From Phycicoccus avicenniae_A (lineage in GTDB: Bacteria > Actinomycetota > Actinomycetes > Actinomycetales > Dermatophilaceae): a stretch of 64,000 nucleotides of DNA. The stretch is from the NCBI RefSeq assembly GCF_050496545.1, contig NZ_JBNVZV010000003.1:186001-250000 (forward strand), written 5' to 3'. A model generated the notes under the pieces. The model did no database searches. It saw nothing but the letters and a program-made list of their open reading frames with translations, and was not told the origin of the DNA. The position numbers and the translations under genes were made by a program. Positions 50,368 to 60,091 of this stretch are shown here, piece by piece. The stretch's first letter is position 1; each line of letters opens with the position of its first letter.

Positions 50368-51462
50368 GTGCCCGACCTGTTCACCCCCCTGCCCACCCCG
50401 TTCGGCGAGTGGCCGCACCGCATCGTGCTGGCGCCGCTGACCCGCAACCGCGCCGACGCGGAGGGCGTCCCCACCGACCTCCAGGTCGAGTACTACCGCC
50501 AGCGCGCCTCGGCCGCCCTCGTCATCACCGAGGGCACGCAGCCGAGCGCCGTCGGTCAGGGCTACCTGACCACCCCCGGCATCCACAGCGACGCGCAGGT
50601 CGCCGGTTGGCGCCGGGTCGCCGACGCCGTGCACGGCGAGGGGGGCCGCATCGTCGTCCAGCTGATGCACGCCGGCCGCATCGCCCATCCCGACAACAAG
50701 CACGGCCTCGAGACCGTCGCGCCGAGCGCGCTGGCCGCTCCCGGCGAGATGTTCACCGCCGACGGCATGAAGCCGCACCCGGTGCCGCGCGCGTTGACCG
50801 AGGACGAGATCCCCTCCGTCGTCGCCGAGTACGTCGACGCCTCCCGCCGCGCGGTCGAGGCCGGCCTCGACGGGGTCGAGGTGCACGGCGCCAACGGCTA
50901 CCTGATCCACCAGTTCCTCGCGCCCGGCTCGAACCACCGCACCGATGGCTACGGCGGCTCGCCCGAGAACCGGGCGCGCTTCGGCGTCGAGGTCGTCCGC
51001 GCCGTCGTCGACGCGATCGGCGCCGACAAGGTCGGGCTGCGCCTCTCGCCGGCGCACAACATCCAGGGTGCGACCGAGGAGGACCCCGCCGACGTGCTCG
51101 CCACGTACACGGCGTTCCTGGAGGGCATCCGCGACCTCGGCATCGCCTACGTCTCGGTGCTCGCCGACCCGCAGGCCGAGGTGACCGCCCGCATCCGCGA
51201 CCTCCACGACGGCGTCCTCCTCCTCAACACCGGGTTCTCCGACGTGACGACCAAGGAGTCGGCCGAGCAGCTCGTCACCGGTGGCGACGCCGACGCGGTC
51301 GTGGTCGGGCGGCTCTTCCTCGCCAACCCGGACCTGCCCCGCCGCTGGCAGGAGGGCGCCGAGCTCAACGAGCCGGACGCCGACACCTTCTACGGCGGCG
51401 GCGCCGAGGGCTACACCGACTACCCGTTCCTCGAGGACGACGAGGAGCGGAAGTCGGCCTGA
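50368..51462 (+). CDS. Old Yellow Enzyme family alkene reductase (NemA-like)
   Basis: 364-aa FMN- and NADPH-dependent reductase of activated C=C bonds, N-ethylmaleimide or nitro compounds. Family landmarks: IVLAPLTRNRAD, QLMHAGRIAHP, GVEVHGANGYLIHQFLAPGSNHRTDGYGGSPENRARF and DAVVVGRLFLANPDL. The GTG at 50368 has an AGGA ribosome site at 7 bases and starts exactly at the family's usual DLFTPL; an upstream ATG at 50305 would lack that context. Inducible detoxification is likely given the palindrome upstream. Confidence 0.92.
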   Translation: MPDLFTPLPTPFGEWPHRIVLAPLTRNRADAEGVPTDLQVEYYRQRASAALVITEGTQPSAVGQGYLTTPGIHSDAQVAGWRRVADAVHGEGGRIVVQLMHAGRIAHPDNKHGLETVAPSALAAPGEMFTADGMKPHPVPRALTEDEIPSVVAEYVDASRRAVEAGLDGVEVHGANGYLIHQFLAPGSNHRTDGYGGSPENRARFGVEVVRAVVDAIGADKVGLRLSPAHNIQGATEEDPADVLATYTAFLEGIRDLGIAYVSVLADPQAEVTARIRDLHDGVLLLNTGFSDVTTKESAEQLVTGGDADAVVVGRLFLANPDLPRRWQEGAELNEPDADTFYGGGAEGYTDYPFLEDDEERKSA

Positions 51463-51477
51463 CCCGCCTCCTCGCAG

Positions 51478-51528
51478 CGAACGTGTGTGAACCTGCCCGG
51501 GGATCCCCGGCGGGTTCACACACGTTCG
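51478..51528. repeat. 51-bp palindromic element between convergent genes, copy 2
   Basis: Outer 16-base arms CGAACGTGTGTGAACC pair perfectly with the 3' side; inner GGGGATCCCC centre. Between the Old Yellow Enzyme and MFS genes; matches the element at 47217-47270 in ends and centre. Confidence 0.75.
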
Positions 51529-51542
51529 GGGAGGTCGGAGGG

Positions 51543-52793
51543 TCAGGCGGGGGTCGTGACCTCGGGTGCCGGGGCCGCCGCCCGGGCGGCACCGCGGGTG
51601 TCGCGCCGGTGCACCCGCACCGAGACCGCGAGGACGGCCAGCCCCAACACGGCCAGCCCCACCCCGACCCACGACGGCGCGGTGTACCCGTACCCGGCCG
51701 CGATGACGACGCCGCCGAGCCAGGCACCGAGGGCGTTGGCGAGGTTGAGCGCCGCGTGGTTGCCGGCGGCCGCCAGGGTCTGCGCCTCGCCCGCGACCTG
51801 CATCAGCCGCAGCTGGAGGTTGATGACGAGCACCGAGGCCAGCACCGACGCGAGCGCGAGCACGACGAGCGCCGGCACGGCGTACGGCGCCACGAGCGCG
51901 AACAGCCCGAGGGCGACGCCGAGCCCGACCATCCCGATGACGACCGAGCGCAGCACCGACCAGTCGCCCATCCGGCCCGCGACGAGGTTGCCGACGAAGC
52001 CGGCCGCACCGAAGACGAGGAGGAACACGGGGACCGCCGACTCCGACAGCCCGGTGACCTCGGTGACGGTGGGCGCGATGTAGGAGTACATGGCGAACAT
52101 CCCGCCGAAGCCGATGGCGCCGACGGCCAGCGTCAGCAGCACCTGCGGGTTGGACAGGGCGCCGAGCTCGGCGCGCACGGTGCGGGTGCGGTCACCGGGC
52201 AGCCGCGGGACCTGGGCGGCCACGAGCGCGACGGTGGCCAGCCCGAGCAGCGCGACCAGCCAGTAGGCCGAGCGCCACCCGAGGGTCTGCCCGAGCCAGG
52301 TGGCCCCGGGCACCCCGAGCACGTTGGCGATCGGGATGCCCAGCATCACCGTGCCGACCGCCCGCCCGGCCCGACCGGCCGGCGCGAGGTCGACGGCGAC
52401 GAGGGCAGCGACCCCGAAGAACGCGCCGTGCGGCAGGCCCGACAGGAACCGCGCCGCGACGAGCGTCTCGTACCCGGGCGCGACCGCACTCAGGGCGTTG
52501 CCGACGGCGAAGGCGGCCATCAGCCCGACGAGCAGGCCCTTGCGCGGCAGGGTCGCACCGAGCGCGGCGATCAGCGGCGCCCCGACGACCACCCCGGCCG
52601 CGTACGCGGAGATCGTGTGCCCGGCCGTGGGGATGCCGACGCCGACACCGTCGGCGATCCGGGGCAGCAGGCCCATCGTCACGAACTCGGTCGTGCCGAT
52701 GGCGACGCCGCCGAGGATGAGGGCGGCGGTGGCGAGGGCGGGGTGGCGGGGCTGGGGCACGGGAGGTGCAAGGAACCCCGCCCGCCCGCGCAT
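51543..52793 (-). CDS. MFS transporter (DHA1/AraJ-like)
   Basis: 416-aa drug/sugar-efflux-type facilitator, about 12 helices. Contains GTTEFVTMGLLPRIADGVGVGIPTAGHTISAYAAGVVVGAP, the typical AraJ/DHA1 N-terminus, and a central RLPGDRTRTVRAELGAL loop. The ATG at 52793 is used; GTG at 52760 is an alternative and shorter. Convergent with the Old Yellow Enzyme gene; substrate unknown. Confidence 0.87.
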   Translation of the reverse strand: MRGRAGFLAPPVPQPRHPALATAALILGGVAIGTTEFVTMGLLPRIADGVGVGIPTAGHTISAYAAGVVVGAPLIAALGATLPRKGLLVGLMAAFAVGNALSAVAPGYETLVAARFLSGLPHGAFFGVAALVAVDLAPAGRAGRAVGTVMLGIPIANVLGVPGATWLGQTLGWRSAYWLVALLGLATVALVAAQVPRLPGDRTRTVRAELGALSNPQVLLTLAVGAIGFGGMFAMYSYIAPTVTEVTGLSESAVPVFLLVFGAAGFVGNLVAGRMGDWSVLRSVVIGMVGLGVALGLFALVAPYAVPALVVLALASVLASVLVINLQLRLMQVAGEAQTLAAAGNHAALNLANALGAWLGGVVIAAGYGYTAPSWVGVGLAVLGLAVLAVSVRVHRRDTRGAARAAAPAPEVTTPA

Positions 52794-52853
52794 TCCCGGA
52801 CCCGCCGGATCGATGGCGATGTCACACGGAGTTCACACGCCGGACCGCGTTCC

Positions 52854-52859
52854 TAGGAT
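52854..52859 (+). promoter_or_regulatory. -10 element TAGGAT, probable leaderless start
   Basis: TAGGAT ends 6 bases before the ATG at 52866. Confidence 0.5.
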
Positions 52860-52865
52860 GGCCGG

Positions 52866-53852
52866 ATGCGTGCAGCCCAGGTGACCCGGCTCGACGGACC
52901 CGAGAGCGTCGAGGTGCTCGACCTCCCCGACCCGCAGGAACGCGACGGCGCGGAGCGCAGCGTCGTGGTCGACGTCGCCGCCGCGGGCGTCTGCTTCCCC
53001 GACGTCCTGCTGACCCGCGGGCAGTACCAGATGAAGCCCGACCCGCCCTTCGTCCCGGGCTCCGAGGTGGCCGGGGTCGTGCGCAGCGCCCCGGCCGGCA
53101 GCGGCTTCTCCGCCGGCGACCGGGTCGCGGCCTTCCCGGTGCTCGGCGGGTTCGCCGAGGCCGTGGCCGTCGACCCCGCGATGGTCTTCCCGCTGCCCGA
53201 CGACACCCCGTGGGACACCGCCGCCGCCCTGCCGATGAACTACCTCACCTGCGAGTTCGCCCTCGGCGAGCGCGCCCGCCTGCGCGAGGGCGAGACCGTG
53301 CTCGTCCACGGCGCGGCCGGCGGGGTCGGCACGGCGGCGATCCAGCTCGCGGCGGCACGGGGCGCCAGGGTCCTGGCCGTCGTGTCCACCGACGCCAAGG
53401 CCGAGGTCGCCCGGGCGGCGGGCGCCGACGAGGTCGTCCTCGCCGAGGGCTTCCGCGACGCCGTCTCCGAGCTCACCTCCGGCCGCGGCGTCGACGTCGT
53501 CGTCGATCCCGTCGGTGGCGACCGCTTCACCGACTCGCTGCGCTCGCTCGGCCCGGGCGGCCGGCTGCTCGTCATCGGGTTCACCGCGGGGTCCATCCCC
53601 GAGGTGAAGGTGAACCGCCTGCTGCTGAACAACATCTCGGTGGTCGGGGTCGGCTGGGGTGCGTGGTGGACCCACCCGCACGGGCCCGGTGCCGGCTACC
53701 TGCGCGAGCAGTGGGACCGCCTGGTGCCGCTGCTCGCCTCCGGCGCGGTGGCGCCCGTCATCGGGGAGGTGCGCTCGCTGGACGAGGTGGTCGACGCCCT
53801 GCTGGCGGTGGAGCAGCGGCGCGCGCAGGGCAAGGTCCTCCTGACCCCCTGA
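52866..53852 (+). CDS. NADPH:quinone oxidoreductase family protein (MDR)
   Basis: 328-aa zinc-free medium-chain reductase, second of its kind in the window but only distantly similar to the one at 4306. GroES-like N domain with AAGVCFPDVLLTRGQYQ, nucleotide motif VLVHGAAGGVGTAAIQLAAARGA, and DPVGGDRFTDSLRSL. Related to acryloyl-CoA-reductase-like and quinone reductases. Divergent from the MFS gene. Confidence 0.88.
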   Translation: MRAAQVTRLDGPESVEVLDLPDPQERDGAERSVVVDVAAAGVCFPDVLLTRGQYQMKPDPPFVPGSEVAGVVRSAPAGSGFSAGDRVAAFPVLGGFAEAVAVDPAMVFPLPDDTPWDTAAALPMNYLTCEFALGERARLREGETVLVHGAAGGVGTAAIQLAAARGARVLAVVSTDAKAEVARAAGADEVVLAEGFRDAVSELTSGRGVDVVVDPVGGDRFTDSLRSLGPGGRLLVIGFTAGSIPEVKVNRLLLNNISVVGVGWGAWWTHPHGPGAGYLREQWDRLVPLLASGAVAPVIGEVRSLDEVVDALLAVEQRRAQGKVLLTP

Positions 53853-53989
53853 CCTGCGCCATCGGACCATCGGCCCACGGACGAAAGTCCCAGCCTCTTT
53901 TGACGCTCCCTTGACGTCGAGAGGCTCGACGAGCGGGCAGAGTTGGCCCACACCGTGGTCCTGCCACGTCCCCTGCGGAAGGTCCTGCC

Positions 53990-54511
53990 TTGTTCGACAC
54001 CGTCTTCGGCATCCCCGTCCACGCGCTCGTCGTCCACGCCGTCGTGGTCCTCGCGCCCCTCACGGCCCTGCTCCTCGTCCTCGCCGCCGTCTCGGAGAAG
54101 CTGCGCGCCCGGATCGGCATCGCGCTCCCGCTGCTCGCCACCGTCACGGCTGCGAGTGGGTACGTGGCCAAGGAGTCCGGCGAGTCGCTCGAGCGCCGGC
54201 TGAACGGCACCGGCGGCGAGCTCGTCGAGCAGCACGCCGAGCTCGGCGACGTCCTGCCGCTCATCCTCATCGGCGTCGCGGTGCTGTCGTGGGTCATCTA
54301 CCTCGTCTGGAAGCGGACCCCCCGCGACGCCGAGGCCGGGACCCGGAAGCCCTCGGCGCTCCTGCGCGTCCTCCTGGTCGTCGGCGTGCTCGCGGCCGTC
54401 GGCCTGACCGTCGACGTCGTGCTCGTCGGGCACAGCGGCGCCAAGGCGGTCTGGAACGGCATCGGCTCGCAGCCGGCCCCGCAGGGCGGCGGCGACGGCG
54501 ACGACGGCTGA
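53990..54511 (+). CDS. DUF2231 membrane protein
   Basis: 173-aa integral membrane protein with a TTG start. It opens FGIPVHALVVHAVVVLAPLTALLLV (the family's PxHxxxVH pattern, possibly heme- or metal-linked histidines) and has four hydrophobic helices, with a soluble loop at about 60-85. The Gly/Asp-rich tail is disordered. Function of the family is unknown. A ribosome site GGAAGG lies 12 bases before the start. Confidence 0.85.
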   Translation: MFDTVFGIPVHALVVHAVVVLAPLTALLLVLAAVSEKLRARIGIALPLLATVTAASGYVAKESGESLERRLNGTGGELVEQHAELGDVLPLILIGVAVLSWVIYLVWKRTPRDAEAGTRKPSALLRVLLVVGVLAAVGLTVDVVLVGHSGAKAVWNGIGSQPAPQGGGDGDDG

Positions 54512-54531
54512 GCCGGCCCGACCGACCGACG

Positions 54532-56511
54532 TCAGGCGGCGAGCTCGGGCTTGACCCGGGCCGCCGTCCACGTGCCCGCCCGGCGCGCGGCCAGCGAGCC
54601 GAGGGCCAGGGCCGCCAGCCCCCACCCGCCGACGACCGCGACGTCGAGCCAGAGCTGGTCCAGCGGACCGCCGTACATGAGCCGGCGCACGCCGTCGACC
54701 GCGTAGGACATCGGCAGCACGTGGTGCAGCGGCAGGAGCGGCCCGGGCAGCGTCTGCCAGGGGAACGTGCCACCGGCGCTCACGAGCTGCAGGACCATCA
54801 GCACGAGGGCCATGAACTGGCCGACCACCCCGAAGCGCGCCATCAGCAGGTGGATGACGGCGAGGAAGGCCGCCGAGACCGCGACCATCCACACCCCGAG
54901 CAGGACCGGGTGCGCGACGTCGATGCCGACGCCGAACCCGACCACCGCGAACGCCACGACCGCCTGGGCGGCGCCGAGCAGCGCCGGCCCGAGCCACCCG
55001 CCGAGCGAGACACGCCACGCCGGCTGCCCGGCCGCGAGGGCCCGCGCGGACAGCGCCCGCATCCGGGTGAAGAGGACGAACCCGCCGATCCACAGCGCGA
55101 GGCTCATGAAGAAGGGGGCGAGCCCGGCGCCGTAGCTGCCGGCGGCCGCCTCGGCGTCGCGCGAGACCGCGACCGGGCTGCCGATCGTCTCGGCCATCGC
55201 CCGGCGCTGGGCCTCGGAGGGGTCGGGGATGGAGTCGGCGCCCTTCGCGAGGCCGTCGGAGAGCTTCGTGGCACCGGTGGAGAGCTCGCCGAGGCCGTCG
55301 TCGAGGTCGTGGGCCCCGGAGGCCAGCTGCCGGGTGCCGTCGAGGGCGTCGCGCTCGCCGGCGGCGAGACGGGTGGCGCCGGAGGAGAGCCGCTCGCTGC
55401 CGTCCGCGGCCGTCGCGATGCCTGCGCTCAGCCTCGGCGCGGCCGCGGCCAGCTGCTCGGCGCCGTCGGCCACCCGATCGGCCCCCGAGGAGAGCCGGTC
55501 GAGGTCGTCGGCGGTGGACTGGACGGTGTCGTTGGCGTCGGTCACCGGTCCGGAGAGGGCGTCGACGCGGTCGAGGACCGTCTGGATCTGGCTGTCGGAC
55601 AGGCCGGCCGCCGTGAGGTCGGTGGCGAGCCGGCCCCTGGTCGCCGTGAGGTCGCCGAGGAGGGTGTCGGCCGCGCCGGCCACCCTGCGCCCGGCAGCCG
55701 CGACCTTCGCGTTGCCGTCGGACACCTGGCGCGCGCCGTCCGCGAGCTGCTGCGTCTGGTCCGGGAGCGCCGCCGTGCTCGAGCGCAGCGTGCCGAGCCC
55801 GTCCGCGAGGTCGCCTGCGCCGGAGGCCAGCTCGTCCGCGCCGGATGCGAGCTTCTCCTGACCGCTGACCAGCTGGTCCGCCCCGTCGGCCAGCTCCCCG
55901 GCACCCGTGGAGGCGGTGCGCGCCCCGTCGGCCAGCTGCTTCGCGCCGTCGGCCGCGTCGACCACCTGGGCGTGGATGTCGGAGAACCCCTCGAGGAACC
56001 GGCTCGCCGCGGTGTTGCTGACCTGCTCGGCGACCGAGGCCGTCACCTGGCTGACGAGGGTGTTGGCGATCGTGCGGGCGAGGTAGTTGTTCGCATCGTT
56101 GGTGCGGATCTCGAGGGTCGCCTGCCGCGGGTCGTTCGTCGCGCTGCTCGCGAGGTCCTCGGAGAAGGTCTTCGGCAGGACGAGCACGAGATCGTAGTCG
56201 CCGTCGCGCAGACCGCGGTCGGCGCGCTGGCGCGAGACCCGCGACCAGTCGAAGGTGCGCTTGTCGACGAGCGTGTCGGCCACCTGGTCGCCGACCCGCA
56301 GCTCCTCGCCGCCGGTCAGGGTGGTCCCGGCGTCCTCGACGACGAGGGCGGCGGGCACCTCGCTGAGCCGGCCGTACGGATCGTCGTTCGCGTATAGGTA
56401 GAGGCCGCCGTAGATGGAGGGCACGAGGACCATCGCGACGAGGGCGAGCCGGCCGACCCGGCTGGCCCCGATGCGGCGCAGCTCGGTCAGGGCGAGGCGC
56501 AGGGCGGTCAC
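54532..56511 (-). CDS. YhgE/Pip family ABC-2-type membrane protein
   Basis: 659-aa protein of the YhgE/Pip (phage-infection protein) class. One N-terminal helix (residues about 20-40), a large extracytoplasmic region made of repeated heptad-like SG/DG-x3-L units (about 180-450; for example LASGADELASGAGDLADGLG), then five helices forming an ABC-2 permease-like block. GTG start overlaps the stop of the upstream ABC-like gene. Its partner is the unusual ATP-binding-cassette-like protein directly upstream. Proposed roles of the family include export or cell-surface assembly. Confidence 0.88.
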   Translation of the reverse strand: MTALRLALTELRRIGASRVGRLALVAMVLVPSIYGGLYLYANDDPYGRLSEVPAALVVEDAGTTLTGGEELRVGDQVADTLVDKRTFDWSRVSRQRADRGLRDGDYDLVLVLPKTFSEDLASSATNDPRQATLEIRTNDANNYLARTIANTLVSQVTASVAEQVSNTAASRFLEGFSDIHAQVVDAADGAKQLADGARTASTGAGELADGADQLVSGQEKLASGADELASGAGDLADGLGTLRSSTAALPDQTQQLADGARQVSDGNAKVAAAGRRVAGAADTLLGDLTATRGRLATDLTAAGLSDSQIQTVLDRVDALSGPVTDANDTVQSTADDLDRLSSGADRVADGAEQLAAAAPRLSAGIATAADGSERLSSGATRLAAGERDALDGTRQLASGAHDLDDGLGELSTGATKLSDGLAKGADSIPDPSEAQRRAMAETIGSPVAVSRDAEAAAGSYGAGLAPFFMSLALWIGGFVLFTRMRALSARALAAGQPAWRVSLGGWLGPALLGAAQAVVAFAVVGFGVGIDVAHPVLLGVWMVAVSAAFLAVIHLLMARFGVVGQFMALVLMVLQLVSAGGTFPWQTLPGPLLPLHHVLPMSYAVDGVRRLMYGGPLDQLWLDVAVVGGWGLAALALGSLAARRAGTWTAARVKPELAA

Positions 56512-57140
56512 GCGGCCACCTCCTCGGTGGAGCCGAGCTCGGCCCGCACCGGCACGCCGAGCTGGCGCATCGTCGCGTGGGTCAGCTGCACCACGACGGT
56601 CAGGCCCGACGCCGCGTGGTGCGTGAGGATCGGCCACCAGAGGCGCGGGTCACCGCCCCGGCGGTCGGGGTTGGTGACGACGAGCACGCGCGTGGCGGCC
56701 CGCTCGGCGGCGGCGGAGGTGAGCACCCGCACCCGTTCCTCGGGCGCGAGCCGCTCGAACGGCTCGTCGGCCGCGGCCGTCACGCCGTGCCGCTCGAGGA
56801 AGGCGGCCACCGCCCGGCGTCCCGACGGCCGGCCCGCGAAGGCGAGCTCCTCGGCGACGACGTGGTGGACGGCCAGGCCGTCCTCCGGCGCGGAGACCTC
56901 GGGGACGTCGACCAGCGCGACGTGGCGGCGCAGGCGCGCCGGGTCCGGGTCGCCGTCGAGCAGCACGCGGCCGTCGGCGAGGGGCATCCGGCCGGCGAGG
57001 GCGAGCGCGAGGGCGACCTGGCCGTAACCCGGGTCGCCCGCCACCGGGGTGACGTGCGACGGCGCGGCGGTGAACGACGTCGGCCGGACGAGGGGGCTGC
57101 GCGTGCCGGCGACGGACACGGCGTCTGCGACGAGCTGCAC
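56508..57140 (-). CDS. Degenerate ABC-ATPase-like protein
   Basis: 210 aa resembling an ABC nucleotide-binding domain by layout only. The Walker A position reads GDPGYGQV (35-42) without Lys/Ser-Thr, the signature is replaced by LAPEER (131-136), and Walker B by RVLVVTNPD (151-159) without the Asp-Glu pair. GTG start with GGAGG. It precedes the YhgE/Pip gene with 4-base overlap, where a functional ATPase is expected. It therefore probably forms a non-catalytic partner or has lost ATP hydrolysis; alternatively this is an uncharacterised regulatory subunit. Confidence 0.7.
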   Translation of the reverse strand: MQLVADAVSVAGTRSPLVRPTSFTAAPSHVTPVAGDPGYGQVALALALAGRMPLADGRVLLDGDPDPARLRRHVALVDVPEVSAPEDGLAVHHVVAEELAFAGRPSGRRAVAAFLERHGVTAAADEPFERLAPEERVRVLTSAAAERAATRVLVVTNPDRRGGDPRLWWPILTHHAASGLTVVVQLTHATMRQLGVPVRAELGSTEEVAA

Positions 57141-57168
57141 GAGGTCCTCCAGGACTGTGGGAGAGGCG

Positions 57169-57208
57169 GTACCGCTTGGTACCAGTCGGTTGGTACGGTA
57201 CAGTACCA
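57169..57208. promoter_or_regulatory. Cluster of GGTACC-based operators with TetR promoter
   Basis: GGTACC at 57169-57174 and 57178-57183, and an 18-bp near-perfect palindrome TGGTAC-GGTACA-GTACCA (57191-57208). The TetR promoter TTGGTA (57176-57181)-17-TACAGT (57199-57204) is embedded in it and ends 7 bases before the TetR ATG. Confidence 0.7.
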
Positions 57209-57211
57209 GTC

Positions 57212-57853
57212 ATGACGACCGCGACTCCACACCGTTCCCGCACTGCGGACCGCGGCCCTGCCGGCGACACCGCCCGGTCCGCGGCCGTCCGCGAGCGCCT
57301 CGAGGGCGCCCTCGCCGGCGCGGTCGCCGACAAGGGCCTGGCGGCCACGACCATCGCCGACGTCGCGCGGCTCGCCGGCACCTCCAAGCGCACCTTCTAC
57401 GAGCACTTCGCCGACAAGGAGGAGTGCTTCCTCGCGCTCTATCGCACCCGCAGCGGCCAGCTGATGGAGGCCGTCGACGCCGCCCTCTCCCCCGGCGCGA
57501 CCCCGGCCACGGTGCAGCTCCAGGAGGTGGCCCGTGCCTTCCTCACCTTCCTCACCGAGGACCGCGCGCTCGGGCGGGCTCACGTCGTCGACATCACGAC
57601 CATCGGCGAGCGGGGCGTCCTCGCCCGCCAGGAGGTCGTCGACCGGCACGCGGAGACGCTGCTGCGGATGCTCGAGCAGGCCCGCACCGCCGGCACGAGC
57701 GTGCGCCGGCTGAGCCACCTCGAGGCGGTCTGCGTCGTCGGCGGGCTCAACGAGGTCGCGCTGCGGGCCATCGAGGCCCCCGACGACGCGCCGCTGGACG
57801 ACCTCGTCGAGTCGGCCACCCGGTTCATGCAGGCGGTCGTGCTCGCCGACTGA
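57212..57853 (+). CDS. TetR/AcrR family transcriptional regulator
   Basis: 213 aa. HTH: AGAVADKGLAATTIADVARLAGTSKRTFYEHFADKEECFLALY; C-terminal ligand domain follows. ATG at 57212 sits 7 bases after the -10, so the transcript is likely leaderless. Divergent from the YhgE/Pip operon with which it shares a GGTACC-rich 71-base control region; it most probably represses both units. Confidence 0.92.
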   Translation: MTTATPHRSRTADRGPAGDTARSAAVRERLEGALAGAVADKGLAATTIADVARLAGTSKRTFYEHFADKEECFLALYRTRSGQLMEAVDAALSPGATPATVQLQEVARAFLTFLTEDRALGRAHVVDITTIGERGVLARQEVVDRHAETLLRMLEQARTAGTSVRRLSHLEAVCVVGGLNEVALRAIEAPDDAPLDDLVESATRFMQAVVLAD

Positions 57854-57872
57854 CCAGTCGCTGCGGCGAGCA

Positions 57873-57899
57873 TCCGCGTCATCACGGAGACGACGCGGA
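57873..57899. repeat. 27-bp palindromic repeat, copy 2
   Basis: TCCGCGTCATCAC-G-GAGACGACGCGGA; 11 of 13 arm pairs. Same length and arms as the element at 40042-40068; 20 bases after the TetR stop. Confidence 0.7.
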
Positions 57900-57941
57900 A
57901 GATCATCGATGACGTGGATGCATCCCTGGCACGAGCAAACA

Positions 57942-57968
57942 TCCGCGTCATCCCAGTGACGGCGCGAT
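57942..57968. repeat. 27-bp palindromic repeat, degenerate copy 3
   Basis: Begins with the conserved TCCGCGTCAT; the right arm is diverged. It ends 25 bases before the -10 of nadE. Confidence 0.5.
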
Positions 57969-57993
57969 GAGTCGGGGCGGCGGGCAGGCCGAC

Positions 57994-57999
57994 TAGCCT
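57994..57999 (+). promoter_or_regulatory. -10 element TAGCCT for nadE, probable leaderless start
   Basis: TAGCCT ends 7 bases before the ATG at 58007. It is identical, with the following CGGGGG, to the element before the quinone oxidoreductase gene at 4294. Confidence 0.55.
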
Positions 58000-58006
58000 C
58001 GGGGGC

Positions 58007-60087
<2,081 letters not shown>

Positions 60088-60091
<4 letters not shown>

